From NCBI RefSeq assembly GCF_013343215.1, contig NZ_CP039143.1:930001-994000 (forward strand): a stretch of DNA of 64,000 bases, given 5' to 3'. Each line of letters starts with the position of its first letter. The first letter of the stretch is position 1. The position numbers and the translations under genes were made by a program. Positions 29,733 to 38,651 of the stretch are shown in pieces. The stretch is from Acinetobacter sp. 10FS3-1. Its GTDB lineage: Bacteria; Pseudomonadota; Gammaproteobacteria; Pseudomonadales; Moraxellaceae. The notes under the pieces are model-generated. The model worked only from the letters and a program-made list of their open reading frames with translations. It was not told where the DNA came from and did not search any database.

Positions 29733-32700
29733 TTCTGATCTGCCCAAAGCAGAAGGACTGTTTGAACGAATCATCCAGTTCTCGATTCAAAATGCCATTT
29801 GGGTCATTCTCTTTGCCTGTACCTGGATTGCAGTCGGGATTTACAGCTATCAGAAATTACCAATTGATGCGGTACCTGACATTACCAATACCCAGGTTCA
29901 AATCAATACTCAGGCGAATGGGTTTACGGCGCTTGAAGTCGAACAGCGGATTACCTATCCTATTGAAAATGCCATGGCCGGGATTCCTGATCTGGAACTG
30001 ACCCGTTCCATTTCGCGTTATGGCTTATCGCAGGTTACTGTCGTTTTTAAAGATGGCACCGATATTTATTGGGCCCGTCAGCAGATCAACCAGCGGGTAC
30101 AGGAAGTCCAGTCTGAACTGCCTGCGCAAATTGCCCCGACCATGTCTCCCGTTTCCACAGGTCTGGGAGAGATTTATCAATGGGTACTTAAAGCCGACCC
30201 GAATGCCAGAAAGCCGGATGGAAGTGCATATACGGCGATGGATTTACGCGAGATTCAGGACTGGATTGTGCGTCCTCAATTGCAGCGTGTGCAGGGCGTT
30301 GCAGAGGTCAACGGCATAGGCGGCTTTGAAAAAACGTATGTGGTGTCGCCAGATCTGAACCGTATGCAGCAGCTGAAAATCTCATTAGACCAGCTTCAGC
30401 AAACATTGCAGGAGAATAATGAAAACCGGGGAGCTGGATTCATTGAGGACAATGGGCAGCAGTTGACGGTACGTGTACCGGGTACACTCAACCAACTCTC
30501 TGATATTGAAAATACCATGATCGCCAGCCCAAATGGCGATCCGATCCGGGTCGGAGATATTGCCGAGGTATCTATTGGGCATGATTTAAGAACCGGTGGC
30601 GCCACTTATAATGGTGAGGAAACGGTGCTGGGCATTGCCATGATGGCAATGGGAGAAAACAGCCGGACGGTTTCTCAGGCGGTACATGCCAAGATTCAGG
30701 AGGTGCAGAGCAGCCTGCCTAAAGGGATCAGTATTGAAACGGTGTATGACCGCACCACACTGGTTGAAAAAGCCATTCAGACGGTACAGAAAAACCTGCT
30801 GGAAGGGGCCATTCTGGTCATCATCATCCTGTTTCTGTTCTTGGGAAATATTCGAGCAGCTTTAATTACCGCCTGCGTTATTCCATTGTCGATGCTATTC
30901 ACCTTAACCGGGATGGCACAAAAAAATATCAGTGCCAACCTGATGAGTCTGGGCGCTCTTGATTTTGGCATCATTGTCGATGGAGCCGTGGTAATTGTTG
31001 AAAACTGTATTCGCCGCTTGGCCCATGCCCAGCAACTGCTCAAACGTCCTCTTAGTCAAAGTGAACGCTTTAAAGAAGTTTTTCTGGCGGCACGACAGGC
31101 ACGCCGTCCCCTGATCTTTGGCCAGTTAATCATTTTGGTGGTCTATCTGCCGATTTTTGCTTTAAGTGGTGTAGAAGCAAAACTGTTTCATCCTATGGCT
31201 TTAACGGTGGTATTGGCGCTGGTGGCTGCCATCATCCTGTCCATTACTTTTGTACCTGCGGCAGTGGCGCTATGGGTAAAGGGAGATATTCAGGAAACAG
31301 AAAGCCGCTGGATGATCTGGCTCAAGACCCGCTATCAAAACGTGCTGGATAGTGCTTATCACTATAAGGCCGTGGTGTTGACCTTTGCGATTTGCCTGTT
31401 GGTACTGACGGGTTTGCTTGCTACTAAAATTGGCAGCGAGTTTGCACCGCAATTAAGCGAAGGGGATTTTGCCGTACAGCAGTTACGCTCACCGAGTACG
31501 GGGCTGGAAGAATCCTTGCGCATGCAGGAAAATACCGAAAAACTGTTACTGAAAAATTTTCCGGAAATTAAAACGGTATTTGCCCGTACCGGTACAGCTG
31601 AGGTGGCTACCGATGTGATGCCACCGAATATTTCCGATGGCTATATCATGTTGAAACCGCATGAAGAATGGCCTAATCCGAAAGAGACCATTGATGAGCT
31701 GAGAACTCGAATGGTCGCTTATCTTGCCACACTACCGGGAAATAACAGCGAGTTTTCTCAGCCGATTGAACTGCGTTTTAATGAGCTGATTTCCGGAGTG
31801 CGTAGTGATGTCGGAGTGAAGGTTTTTGGTGATGATATGCAGCTGCTTAATAGCGAAGCTGAAAAAATCGCCAAAATTATTCAGCAGATCGCAGGCAGTA
31901 GCGCAGTGCAAGTGGAGCAAACCTCAGGTCTGCCTTTACTCAATATTGAAATTGATAAAGCTCTGGCTGCCCAATATGGACTCAGTGTCAGATCTATTCA
32001 GGATGTGGTGGCTGCCAGTATTGGCGGGCGCAGTGTCGGAGAGATTCTGGAAGGAGACCGCCGTTTTGATTTTGTCATCCGCCTGAGTGATCAGGAGCGT
32101 AATGTCGCAGCTGTTGCGCAATTGCCCTTACAACTTGCCAATGGGGGCAGTATTGTGCTCTCTGATATTGCACAGGTTTCGACCATTGAAGGCATTAATC
32201 AGGTCAGTCGGGAAAATGGTAAACGTCGAATTGTGGTCACAACAAATGTTGAAGGCCGTGATTTAGGTTCTTTTGTCTCTGAGCTGCAAGCCCGGCTCAA
32301 AGAATACAATTTGCCCAGCGGTTACTGGATTGAATATGGTGGACAGTTTGAAAATCTGGCTTCAGCCAAGGCCCGAATGCAAATCGTAATTCCATTGGCC
32401 TTAATTACGATTTTTATTTTACTTATGGCCGTCTTTCACAACGTCAGGGAAAGTCTGCTGGTGTTTACCGGTGTTCCATTTGCTCTGACAGGCGGCGTAC
32501 TGTTTTTATGGCTGCGCGATATTCCCCTTTCAATGTCAGCAGGAATTGGCTTTATTGCCCTCTCTGGGGTTGCAGTGTTGAATGGGCTGGTCATGTTGAC
32601 CTTTATCAAGGAATTAAGAGATCAATATTCCTTGCATGAAGCGGTATGGCAGGGGGCAATCTTAAGGCTCAGACCAGTACTGATGACTGCCTGTGTTGCC

Positions 32701-32871
32701 TCACTGGGTTTTGTGCCGATGGCACTGGCTACCGGTACAGGGGCCGAAGTACAAAGACCGCTAGCGACAGTGGTGATTGGCGGAATTATTTCCTCTACTT
32801 TACTGACATTGGTGTTGTTACCGGTACTGTATCGCTGGATGAATCATTCCAGACAAAATCGTGATGCCTGA
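29722..32871 (+). CDS. czcA: Heavy-metal efflux RND pump CzcA
   Basis: The inner-membrane proton-driven pump of the HME-RND family, 1049 residues and 12 transmembrane helices with two large periplasmic loops. The signature for divalent-metal export is seen in helix IV as LDFGIIVDGAVVIVEN (about residue 400), which carries the two acidic residues of the proton relay. The ATG at 29722 follows AGG and overlaps czcB. An in-frame ATG at 29710 is also possible. A long imperfect hairpin follows the stop. Confidence 0.93.
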   Translation: MNTNSDLPKAEGLFERIIQFSIQNAIWVILFACTWIAVGIYSYQKLPIDAVPDITNTQVQINTQANGFTALEVEQRITYPIENAMAGIPDLELTRSISRYGLSQVTVVFKDGTDIYWARQQINQRVQEVQSELPAQIAPTMSPVSTGLGEIYQWVLKADPNARKPDGSAYTAMDLREIQDWIVRPQLQRVQGVAEVNGIGGFEKTYVVSPDLNRMQQLKISLDQLQQTLQENNENRGAGFIEDNGQQLTVRVPGTLNQLSDIENTMIASPNGDPIRVGDIAEVSIGHDLRTGGATYNGEETVLGIAMMAMGENSRTVSQAVHAKIQEVQSSLPKGISIETVYDRTTLVEKAIQTVQKNLLEGAILVIIILFLFLGNIRAALITACVIPLSMLFTLTGMAQKNISANLMSLGALDFGIIVDGAVVIVENCIRRLAHAQQLLKRPLSQSERFKEVFLAARQARRPLIFGQLIILVVYLPIFALSGVEAKLFHPMALTVVLALVAAIILSITFVPAAVALWVKGDIQETESRWMIWLKTRYQNVLDSAYHYKAVVLTFAICLLVLTGLLATKIGSEFAPQLSEGDFAVQQLRSPSTGLEESLRMQENTEKLLLKNFPEIKTVFARTGTAEVATDVMPPNISDGYIMLKPHEEWPNPKETIDELRTRMVAYLATLPGNNSEFSQPIELRFNELISGVRSDVGVKVFGDDMQLLNSEAEKIAKIIQQIAGSSAVQVEQTSGLPLLNIEIDKALAAQYGLSVRSIQDVVAASIGGRSVGEILEGDRRFDFVIRLSDQERNVAAVAQLPLQLANGGSIVLSDIAQVSTIEGINQVSRENGKRRIVVTTNVEGRDLGSFVSELQARLKEYNLPSGYWIEYGGQFENLASAKARMQIVIPLALITIFILLMAVFHNVRESLLVFTGVPFALTGGVLFLWLRDIPLSMSAGIGFIALSGVAVLNGLVMLTFIKELRDQYSLHEAVWQGAILRLRPVLMTACVASLGFVPMALATGTGAEVQRPLATVVIGGIISSTLLTLVLLPVLYRWMNHSRQNRDA

Positions 32872-32902
32872 TGACCAGTCTATGAAAAAATGAAATCACC
32901 AT

Positions 32903-32940
32903 ACTCAGGATGATTCTAGAATTGTCCTGAGTCTTCTATT
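32903..32940 (+). terminator. Hairpin after czcA, probable terminator
   Basis: ACTCAGGA...TCCTGAGT forms a stem of about 13-15 bp (two G-U pairs) from 32903 to 32932, followed by CTTCTATTTT. The T tract is interrupted, so termination may be moderate. Confidence 0.5.
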
Positions 32941-33342
32941 TTACTGTGTGCTGCCCTAAGCAGAATGGCTGTTCATGTCCTGTACCTCGTTAGGTAATAT
33001 ATCTATTTAGCGATGTCTGGATATTTCATTTCAGATGAATAACTTGTTTTATAAAAAGATCAGGCTTGGATTGAGGTTTTCTGTGGCGAATCAGTATGGT
33101 CCTTGGGTAAATTTCAGCACATATTTAATATGGATGTAGGGATAACCCTGAATAGGGATTAGTGTGATCATGCGATAGCTGCTGTTTAAAACCGGAGAGA
33201 TTTTATTAAAACTATCATCCCATTATTTAAAGTGAGAAAAATTCATTGATTTTATCTTAAGATGATTTAAATTAAACCAGATTGGAAGAGCTCAGTTATT
33301 TCCGGAATGGAATAAGCCATTTTTATATTTTGGGTATTACGC
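32933..33342. other. Intergenic region between czcA and metR
   Basis: About 410 bp with no supported gene. It is A/T rich. No perfect MetR half-site pair (TGAA-N5-TTCA) is visible, and there is no divergent metE in front of metR as is common elsewhere. Confidence 0.45.
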
Positions 33343-34257
33343 ATGCTAGAACTACGACATTTAAAAACACTGACCGCTTTACGAGAGCATGGTTCGCTCG
33401 TTGCAGCAGCTGGGGACCTGTGCCTAACCCCATCCGCTCTATCGCATCAGTTGCGTGAGCTTGATCAATGGTTTGGCGTTGAAGTGGTTAACCGCCGTAG
33501 TCGCCCTGTGAGTTTTTCTAATGTTGGGCAGCGGTTACTGAAACTGGCTGATGAAATTCTTCCCCAAGTGCAAATTGCTCAGAGTGATATTAGCCGTATT
33601 GTGCATGGGCAGACCGGAAGAATCATTTTCTCTTCAGAATGTCATAGCTGTTTTGACTGGTTAATGCCTTTATTGAATCAATACCGTATGCAATATCCTG
33701 ACGTCGATCTGGATTTTGCTTCAGGTTTTGAGGCGAATCCGCATGAATTATTACAGACCGGGGAGTTTGATCTGCTGATTACCGCCGATCCGATTGCACT
33801 CAAAGGGATCGAATACTTTCCAATTTTTGAATATGAATCCCGGCTGGTGCTCTCCAATACGCATCCCTTGGTACGCGCCAAAGAGATTACGGTACAAGAG
33901 CTGGCTGAAGAAACTCTGGTGACTTATCCTGTCGATAAGCACCGTCTGGACATCATGTCGCGTCTTTTTATTCCTGCCAATATTTTACCCAAGCAGATCC
34001 GTACCACGGATTTGACCCAAATGCTTATTCAGCTGGTGGCCAGCGGCCGGGGTATTGCAGCGTTGCCAGATTGGGTGGTCAATGAATACGAGCAGAAGGG
34101 CTGGGTAACTTCACGTCGTTTGGATTGTGTAGCACCTGCAGGTTTGCGTCGTACTTTATATGCGGGTTATCGCAGCGAGGAAAAAGAAAAAGATTATTTT
34201 GAAGGCTTCTTAAAGCAGCTCGAACGCTTTTCGAAAAAGAGAGTAACCTACTACTAA
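33343..34257 (+). CDS. metR: LysR-family regulator MetR
   Basis: A LysR-type activator of methionine synthesis genes, responding to homocysteine in the well-studied members. The 304-residue protein has an N-terminal winged HTH (LKTLTALREHGSLVAAAGDLCLTPSALSHQLRELD split over residues 7-41) and a periplasmic-binding-protein-like effector domain with FSSECHSCFDWLMP near residue 93. That Cys/His-containing segment is characteristic of MetR. No methionine gene is adjacent, so its targets lie elsewhere. A 9-bp hairpin without a T tract follows at 34270-34298. Confidence 0.85.
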   Translation: MLELRHLKTLTALREHGSLVAAAGDLCLTPSALSHQLRELDQWFGVEVVNRRSRPVSFSNVGQRLLKLADEILPQVQIAQSDISRIVHGQTGRIIFSSECHSCFDWLMPLLNQYRMQYPDVDLDFASGFEANPHELLQTGEFDLLITADPIALKGIEYFPIFEYESRLVLSNTHPLVRAKEITVQELAEETLVTYPVDKHRLDIMSRLFIPANILPKQIRTTDLTQMLIQLVASGRGIAALPDWVVNEYEQKGWVTSRRLDCVAPAGLRRTLYAGYRSEEKEKDYFEGFLKQLERFSKKRVTYY

Positions 34258-34368
34258 GTATTCTATGATCATCAGCATGGTATTGTTCAATGCTGATGAG
34301 CATATTATAAATATTTGGATATAAATAAATCTTCCATTTATGAAGCAGAAAAGACCAAACATATAAAA

Positions 34369-35940
34369 TCAGAAACATACACAATTGCGTCCCTCATTTT
34401 TAGCTTTATATAAATTGTTATCAGCTATTTTAAAAACTTCCTGAATATTATTAGAACTAAGTGGCCAGGACGCAATCCCTATAGAAATCGTTATATTGCC
34501 GATATTGTCAATTTTATGCGCTTCGACTTCTTTACGGAAGCGCTCGGCACTTTCATAAACCTGTTGCGGATTACTGTTTGGTATAATAATGATAAACTCT
34601 TCACCGCCATATCGACAGCACAGATCATCTTTCCGAAATTTTTGTTGCATCAGACTGGCAACCTGCTTTAAAACAATATCTCCCTGATCATGACCATAGG
34701 TATCATTCACTTTTTTAAAATGATCGACATCAATCAGAAGTATCGAGAAAGTGGTAGCGGTATTTATTTTTTGGGTAATGAAGTCATTCATTCCACGGCG
34801 ATTCATCAGCCCGGTTAAAGGATCGGTATTAATATGATTATCCATCTGGGTAATTTGCTGGGAAAATTTTCGCATACTGGACAAGAGAGAAAATTTAAAT
34901 TTGGTGACCTCATAATACCAAGGCTTGATCTCTTTAATTTTGGAGCTTATTTCAGGCTGATTTAATAAACCTGCCATATTGGCCAGTTGATTTAAAGGTG
35001 AGGCAATATAATTCGATAATTTCCAGACGATATAAAATATGAGCACATAGAAGAAAAAGAAGGCCGCTGCCAGTTTATAAAGTATCGAATTTGCCTGTTT
35101 GAGCAATTCATGAGTAGGCTGTTGCGATACCACAATCCAGTCTGTAACCGGAATATGGGAAAAGCCAGCCAGATTATCTATGCCTTGACTATTGATTAAA
35201 CGGATCTGACCATTTTTATGGGTATGCATATAGTCTATGCCGGTATTACCTGTTGCCGTCTGCCCGATTCTATTCGCATCAGGATGGAAAATAATTTCAT
35301 TTTTATGGTTAATCACATAAATATAGCTATTTTTATAATTATGATTCGTTGTTAAAACTTTATTAATAATATTCTTCTCTCTGAGATAAATAGCTGAACC
35401 AATAAAACCCTTATAAGCATTTGAGCTATCAAAAATCGGCTGAGAAATGAATACAATCATATTATTTTTAACAGAATAATAAGGTGAGGAAATATAGGCT
35501 GATTTTTTATTTAGGGAATTTAACACCCCAGGAGTATTCTGTATTTGATTTTTATCAATATTAAGTACATTTGGGGAATAGTTAATCAGTCTTCCCTGAG
35601 GATCACTAATGACCACGCTATTATAGTGATCAGACTGATATTTTAACCGGTTGGTTTCACTCTCTCTTAGTTCATGGCTATCGAAGTTTTTACTTAAAAC
35701 TTTAGAGCTGTATTCAAGCTCAAGCAGCATGTTTTTAAAGTAGTTATTGGTATTTAAAGATACTTTATTGGCATAATTCGAGTTTAAGGCCAGTGAGTTG
35801 CTGATCAGCTGGTTTGTGACAATCTGATAGCTGATAATTAGAGAAATAATAAAAAGTGTAGAGACACTAAAAATCGCTAATAAAAGTATTAACTTTCTTA
35901 AATTCAGATCGAGGCGCTTTCTAAATTTATAAATTAGCAT
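34369..35940 (-). CDS. Membrane diguanylate cyclase with periplasmic Cache-like sensor
   Basis: Makes c-di-GMP from two GTP. The 523-residue protein has a first transmembrane helix (about 17-38), a ~250-residue periplasmic dCache-type sensor, a second helix (about 280-300), a linker, and a C-terminal GGDEF domain (about 370-520). The active-site motif is GGEEF in CRYGGEEFIIIIP. The inhibitory RxxD site (RKDD) lies five residues before it, so product feedback is likely intact. I used the ATG at 35940. The frame extends to a TTG at 35997, and neither has a good ribosome site. The coding sequence is noticeably more A/T rich than its neighbours. Confidence 0.85.
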   Translation of the reverse strand: MLIYKFRKRLDLNLRKLILLLAIFSVSTLFIISLIISYQIVTNQLISNSLALNSNYANKVSLNTNNYFKNMLLELEYSSKVLSKNFDSHELRESETNRLKYQSDHYNSVVISDPQGRLINYSPNVLNIDKNQIQNTPGVLNSLNKKSAYISSPYYSVKNNMIVFISQPIFDSSNAYKGFIGSAIYLREKNIINKVLTTNHNYKNSYIYVINHKNEIIFHPDANRIGQTATGNTGIDYMHTHKNGQIRLINSQGIDNLAGFSHIPVTDWIVVSQQPTHELLKQANSILYKLAAAFFFFYVLIFYIVWKLSNYIASPLNQLANMAGLLNQPEISSKIKEIKPWYYEVTKFKFSLLSSMRKFSQQITQMDNHINTDPLTGLMNRRGMNDFITQKINTATTFSILLIDVDHFKKVNDTYGHDQGDIVLKQVASLMQQKFRKDDLCCRYGGEEFIIIIPNSNPQQVYESAERFRKEVEAHKIDNIGNITISIGIASWPLSSNNIQEVFKIADNNLYKAKNEGRNCVCF

Positions 35941-35997
35941 GAAAAAAGAATTATATTTAAGTGTAATGATACGTATTGTATTGTATTTTTCTTGCAA

Positions 35998-36188
35998 GTT
36001 TAAAGAAAAACAACAATAAAATTTCTATCGAGCAAAGGGCGGATTATTTAAGGTGACGAGTTTTCATCACCTTGAGGTTTTTTATAGCAGCGTCTCCAAT
36101 TTTCCCCACGTTTTACAAATATTGCAATGGTTTTGATTCTGATTGCTCTACCTGCCTTTATATGAAGTACAGAACTTATGCAAAATAG
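35998..36188. other. Intergenic segment upstream of the I78 pseudogene
   Basis: Under 200 bp of A/T-rich sequence between the diguanylate cyclase and the I78 remnant. No hairpin with a T tract and no open frame of note. It should contain the cyclase promoter. Confidence 0.4.
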
Positions 36189-36490
36189 ATGAACAGGCTT
36201 AATCCGATATTGTTTGTTTTTTTCAGTGCCCTTTTAAACAACTTGTGCTCACACTCCTGAAAATGAGACACTACAGCATTCAACTCCAATGAAAACTTTT
36301 AAAGCAGATCAGACCACACAACGAGCAAGCAAAGAAATTAAGCCAAACAGACATTAAATCAAAGGTATATACTGAAATTGTGCGAATGATTGCCTTGGGT
36401 CGGCCAGTGACGATAGATTATCGTACTAATCGAATTGCTATCGTGGTCGGTCCTCAAACTAACATTATTGTAACGGCCGCGTGTGGCTAA
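36189..36490 (+). pseudogene. Frameshifted I78-family peptidase inhibitor lipoprotein
   Basis: Three successive plus-strand frames together resemble a small lipoprotein of the I78 inhibitor family. Frame one from ATG 36189 gives a hydrophobic signal, MNRLNPILFVFFSALLNNLC. Frame two, starting at the Cys position, reads AHTPENETLQHSTPMKTF. Frame three gives KLSQTDIKSKVYTEIVRM and ends with the I78 signature GRPVTIDYRTNRIAI...IVTAACG before the TAA at 36488. The conserved Gly-x-x-VT-x-DYR-x-x-R pattern and terminal CG are diagnostic. Two frameshifts would be needed, around 36246-36262 and 36300-36350. They may be real decay or sequencing error. Confidence 0.6.
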
Positions 36491-36665
36491 GCTGGTTCAT
36501 CCTTCTACTTTACAGTCCTCCTTAGATGATTTTTTAGGATGAAATGTTATCTTTTAGAATAAGAAACTTTATATAAGCTTACATAAATATTAAAGCTTCT
36601 CTATTGAATAACTTTGTTGACTATTTGAGCATGATCTTTTCAACTTTAATAAGGGATGAAAGGCC

Positions 36666-36914
36666 ATGAAAAAAGATGAAAACTCTATAAATGATGAAAA
36701 TATGCCTGTAAATATTCAGCAGGAAGAAAGACCTTTAAATTTCGAGGATGATGAACAGCCTTTAAATTTTGAAGATGAAGAGTTTATTGATGATAAAAAA
36801 GAAGATGAACTCTACAATACGATTACCAAAGATGGATCAAGTGTTGATCCTGCCGATGATGCGAAGCAGCACAGACGGCCTGAAAATGGTGAACCTATCG
36901 AAATTGATGAATAA
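36666..36914 (+). CDS. Small acidic hypothetical protein with a repeat
   Basis: I do not recognise this 82-residue protein. It is extremely acidic (about one third Asp and Glu), lacks hydrophobic segments, and contains a near-perfect tandem repeat, RPLNFEDDE then QPLNFEDEE (about residues 22-40). It is probably disordered. GGGATG and AGG lie upstream of the ATG. An intrinsic terminator follows immediately, so it is a monocistronic unit. The composition could suit a metal- or nucleoid-binding mimic, but nothing in the sequence proves that. Confidence 0.6.
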   Translation: MKKDENSINDENMPVNIQQEERPLNFEDDEQPLNFEDEEFIDDKKEDELYNTITKDGSSVDPADDAKQHRRPENGEPIEIDE

Positions 36915-36916
36915 GC

Positions 36917-36944
36917 AAAAGCCCAATTGTATATTGGGCTTTTT
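36917..36944 (+). terminator. Intrinsic terminator after the acidic protein gene
   Basis: AAAAGCCCAAT pairs with ATTGGGCTTTT around a short TGTAT loop, followed by T residues. It begins 3 nt after the stop. Confidence 0.88.
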
Positions 36945-37310
36945 ATTGGCCTTAAAAGTAGTACAAGACTGAAGAGTTTATTCTCGACGCGCAAAGTAAG
37001 TATCTAAGCTAAAATGATCAGATGATTTTTTTCCAGAATAAAGGCTCAATTCAGTTTTTTAGAATAAAAGATTAAACCTTTTAAAGCAGCAAAGAACATG
37101 ATAGAAAGAGGGTAGGTTTTTTAAAAATATTTATTTTCAAATAAATAGCTAGTGTTGTACCTAACTACTCAATTGATACTTCTGGGTCTGGCATCGCGTA
37201 AATAAGAGCCAGAAATAGACTTTAAAATAGACCAGAAATATAATAATCCGTTTTTTAAAATTCACAATTAAAATCTTGTATGGCTGTTTTTGGTGAAGTG
37301 TAAAAGGCTA
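36945..37310. other. Intergenic region with no recognised gene
   Basis: About 365 bp, A/T rich, with no open frame beyond a few dozen codons and no T-tailed hairpin. It leads into the promoter of the candidate small RNA. Confidence 0.45.
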
Positions 37311-37338
37311 TTGTAGCCTTAAAAAAGAGTGTTATATT
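37311..37338 (+). promoter_or_regulatory. Candidate promoter of the small RNA
   Basis: TTGTAG at 37311-37316 and TATATT at 37333-37338 are separated by 16 bp. Transcription would begin near 37345, at the start of the structured segment that ends in an intrinsic terminator. Confidence 0.5.
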
Positions 37339-37344
37339 AACTTC

Positions 37345-37484
37345 ACGGTAGGTCAAAAAACAAACGACGCTACCAATTAGTTGGACGGATCAATGACAGT
37401 TAGTTGAGTTTGATGTCTAACATTAAACAATAAATCTAGCACTAGCCATCCAACACAGAGCTCGCAGAAATGCGAGCTTTTTAA
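37345..37484 (+). ncRNA. Candidate structured small RNA
   Basis: A segment of about 140 nt lies between a sigma-70-like promoter and a strong intrinsic terminator (AGCTCGCA/TGCGAGCT plus T run at 37458-37483), without an open reading frame. It can fold into several stems. GGTAG at 37347-37351 pairs with CTACC at 37370-37374. TTGGA at 37381-37385 pairs with TCCAA at 37449-37453, extended by GG/CC. GTTAG at 37399-37403 pairs with CTAAC at 37417-37421 inside it. An antisense or Hfq-type regulator, or the leader of an unknown transcript, are both possible. I do not recognise it as 6S, tmRNA or RNase P. Confidence 0.5.
37458..37483 (+). terminator. Intrinsic terminator of the candidate small RNA
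   Basis: AGCTCGCA and TGCGAGCT form an 8-bp stem around a 4-nt GAAA loop, followed by TTTTTAATT. No coding gene lies before it for more than 500 bp, which is why a non-coding transcript is proposed. Confidence 0.85.
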
Positions 37485-37654
37485 TTGGATTTTTTAATTT
37501 TTGTCATACAAGTTAACCTATTTTAAAAGAATGATTCGCTATACTTTTTCCTGTTTAAATAAGTTTACATTGCCAAATTCGCTAACATTTTTAGGCTTAA
37601 CGGCCAGTTCGAGTGTGTTATAAAAACCTTAGGAAAATAAAAGAGGGAAATAAT

Positions 37655-37867
37655 ATGTCAAAGATGATAGATATCAAGGTTAAAGATCAATACAGTAAAA
37701 TTATTGATGCCAAAGCCTTATTGCGCTCACTTACAGATTATCAAGCTCCTACAGATCTGGTTAAAAAAATTGATCATATTGTGGTAGAGGGCGAGAAGAT
37801 TTTGCCAAGTATTGAGCTATTATTTGAAAGTCAGCAGTCCAGTTGTATTTACCGTGTAGTTGAATAA
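37655..37867 (+). CDS. Small hypothetical protein
   Basis: A 70-residue soluble protein that I do not recognise. It is helical, with a middle stretch AKALLRSLTDYQAPTDLVKKIDH and a C-terminal region containing one Cys (SSCIYRVVE). A good AGAGGG ribosome site lies 7-12 nt before the ATG at 37655. An in-frame upstream start at 37613 has none. It is followed by a bidirectional terminator at 37941-37967. Confidence 0.6.
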   Translation: MSKMIDIKVKDQYSKIIDAKALLRSLTDYQAPTDLVKKIDHIVVEGEKILPSIELLFESQQSSCIYRVVE

Positions 37868-37940
37868 TAAATGGAGTACATATCTCATGTCTCCAATAGT
37901 TTGCGTTAGAGCTCTAAGCTTACCACCTTGGATGAAATAA

Positions 37941-37967
37941 AAAACTCACTATAAGGGTGAGTTTTTT
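37941..37967. terminator. Bidirectional intrinsic terminator
   Basis: AAAACTCAC and GTGAGTTTT form a 9-bp stem around TATAAGG, with A residues before and T residues after. It lies between two convergent genes and could end both transcripts. Confidence 0.82.
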
Positions 37968-38083
37968 ATTTGGTATAAGAAGGTTTTACAGAAATCAGGT
38001 GAGCCAGTATTTAGTTTAAAACCTATAAAATCATATTCCATCCAGCGGTTCAAATTCGCGCTTTGATTTTAATCAATCTTCAA

Positions 38084-38434
38084 TTAAAAAGATTTAAGCT
38101 GGACATTAACCTCATATTTTTCAAATTCTTTTAAAATAGTGCTTAGAATATGTTGTGCCGTAGCCTGTTCGGCACGCAGGATGAGTTCCTGCTGAAGCGT
38201 GCTATCAAAACATTCAATACCCTGTATTAGCCAATGGTGCTTGATCTGGCTTTTCTGGATCAGCACCCGGCGTGGTTGCAAGTGCTCACAGAGCTGCCGT
38301 GGCAATACAGAGCTAATAGCGAGTACGATATGTTCTATTTCTTCAGGCGGACTCATAAAAGTGATGACCCAGTTTCCTACTTTACTGAGCTGCATTGGAT
38401 TGTCGAAGGCATCAAATTCTAGATAATATTGCAT
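38084..38434 (-). CDS. Hypothetical protein
   Basis: I do not recognise this 116-residue protein. It has no signal peptide or transmembrane helix. The N-terminus, MQYYLEFDAFDNP, is followed by an alpha/beta pattern with a segment LVLAIS-like (IVLAISSVLPRQL, about residues 36-48) and a helical C-terminus. It is a single gene converging on the small 70-residue gene. Codon use is ordinary for the window. Confidence 0.55.
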   Translation of the reverse strand: MQYYLEFDAFDNPMQLSKVGNWVITFMSPPEEIEHIVLAISSVLPRQLCEHLQPRRVLIQKSQIKHHWLIQGIECFDSTLQQELILRAEQATAQHILSTILKEFEKYEVNVQLKSF

Positions 38435-38651
38435 ATAGCTGATCCAACTGGATGTAAACCTTGGTTATATGCGGGTAAATAACTGTTTTTTCTATCACGC
38501 TTAAGTATGGGTTTTGAGCATTTGAATTTGCTCTTAAAATAATTACTAAATAAAATCAAAAATATATATTCTTGTCTCACTTAAATCTGATTGCTTTGAA
38601 GGATGAGTTAAGAGATTAAAAGACTAAATGATAGGGAATCCTGTCAGATTC

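Noticed and set aside
34270..34298. Hairpin after metR as an intrinsic terminator
   Set aside because: The 9-bp stem is good, but no T tract follows, so I noted it in the gene entry only.
36412..36500. Possible tRNA-like sequence near GCGTGTGGCTAAGCTGGTTC
   Set aside because: No cloverleaf or acceptor stem can be built, and the sequence is explained as the end of the I78 reading frame.
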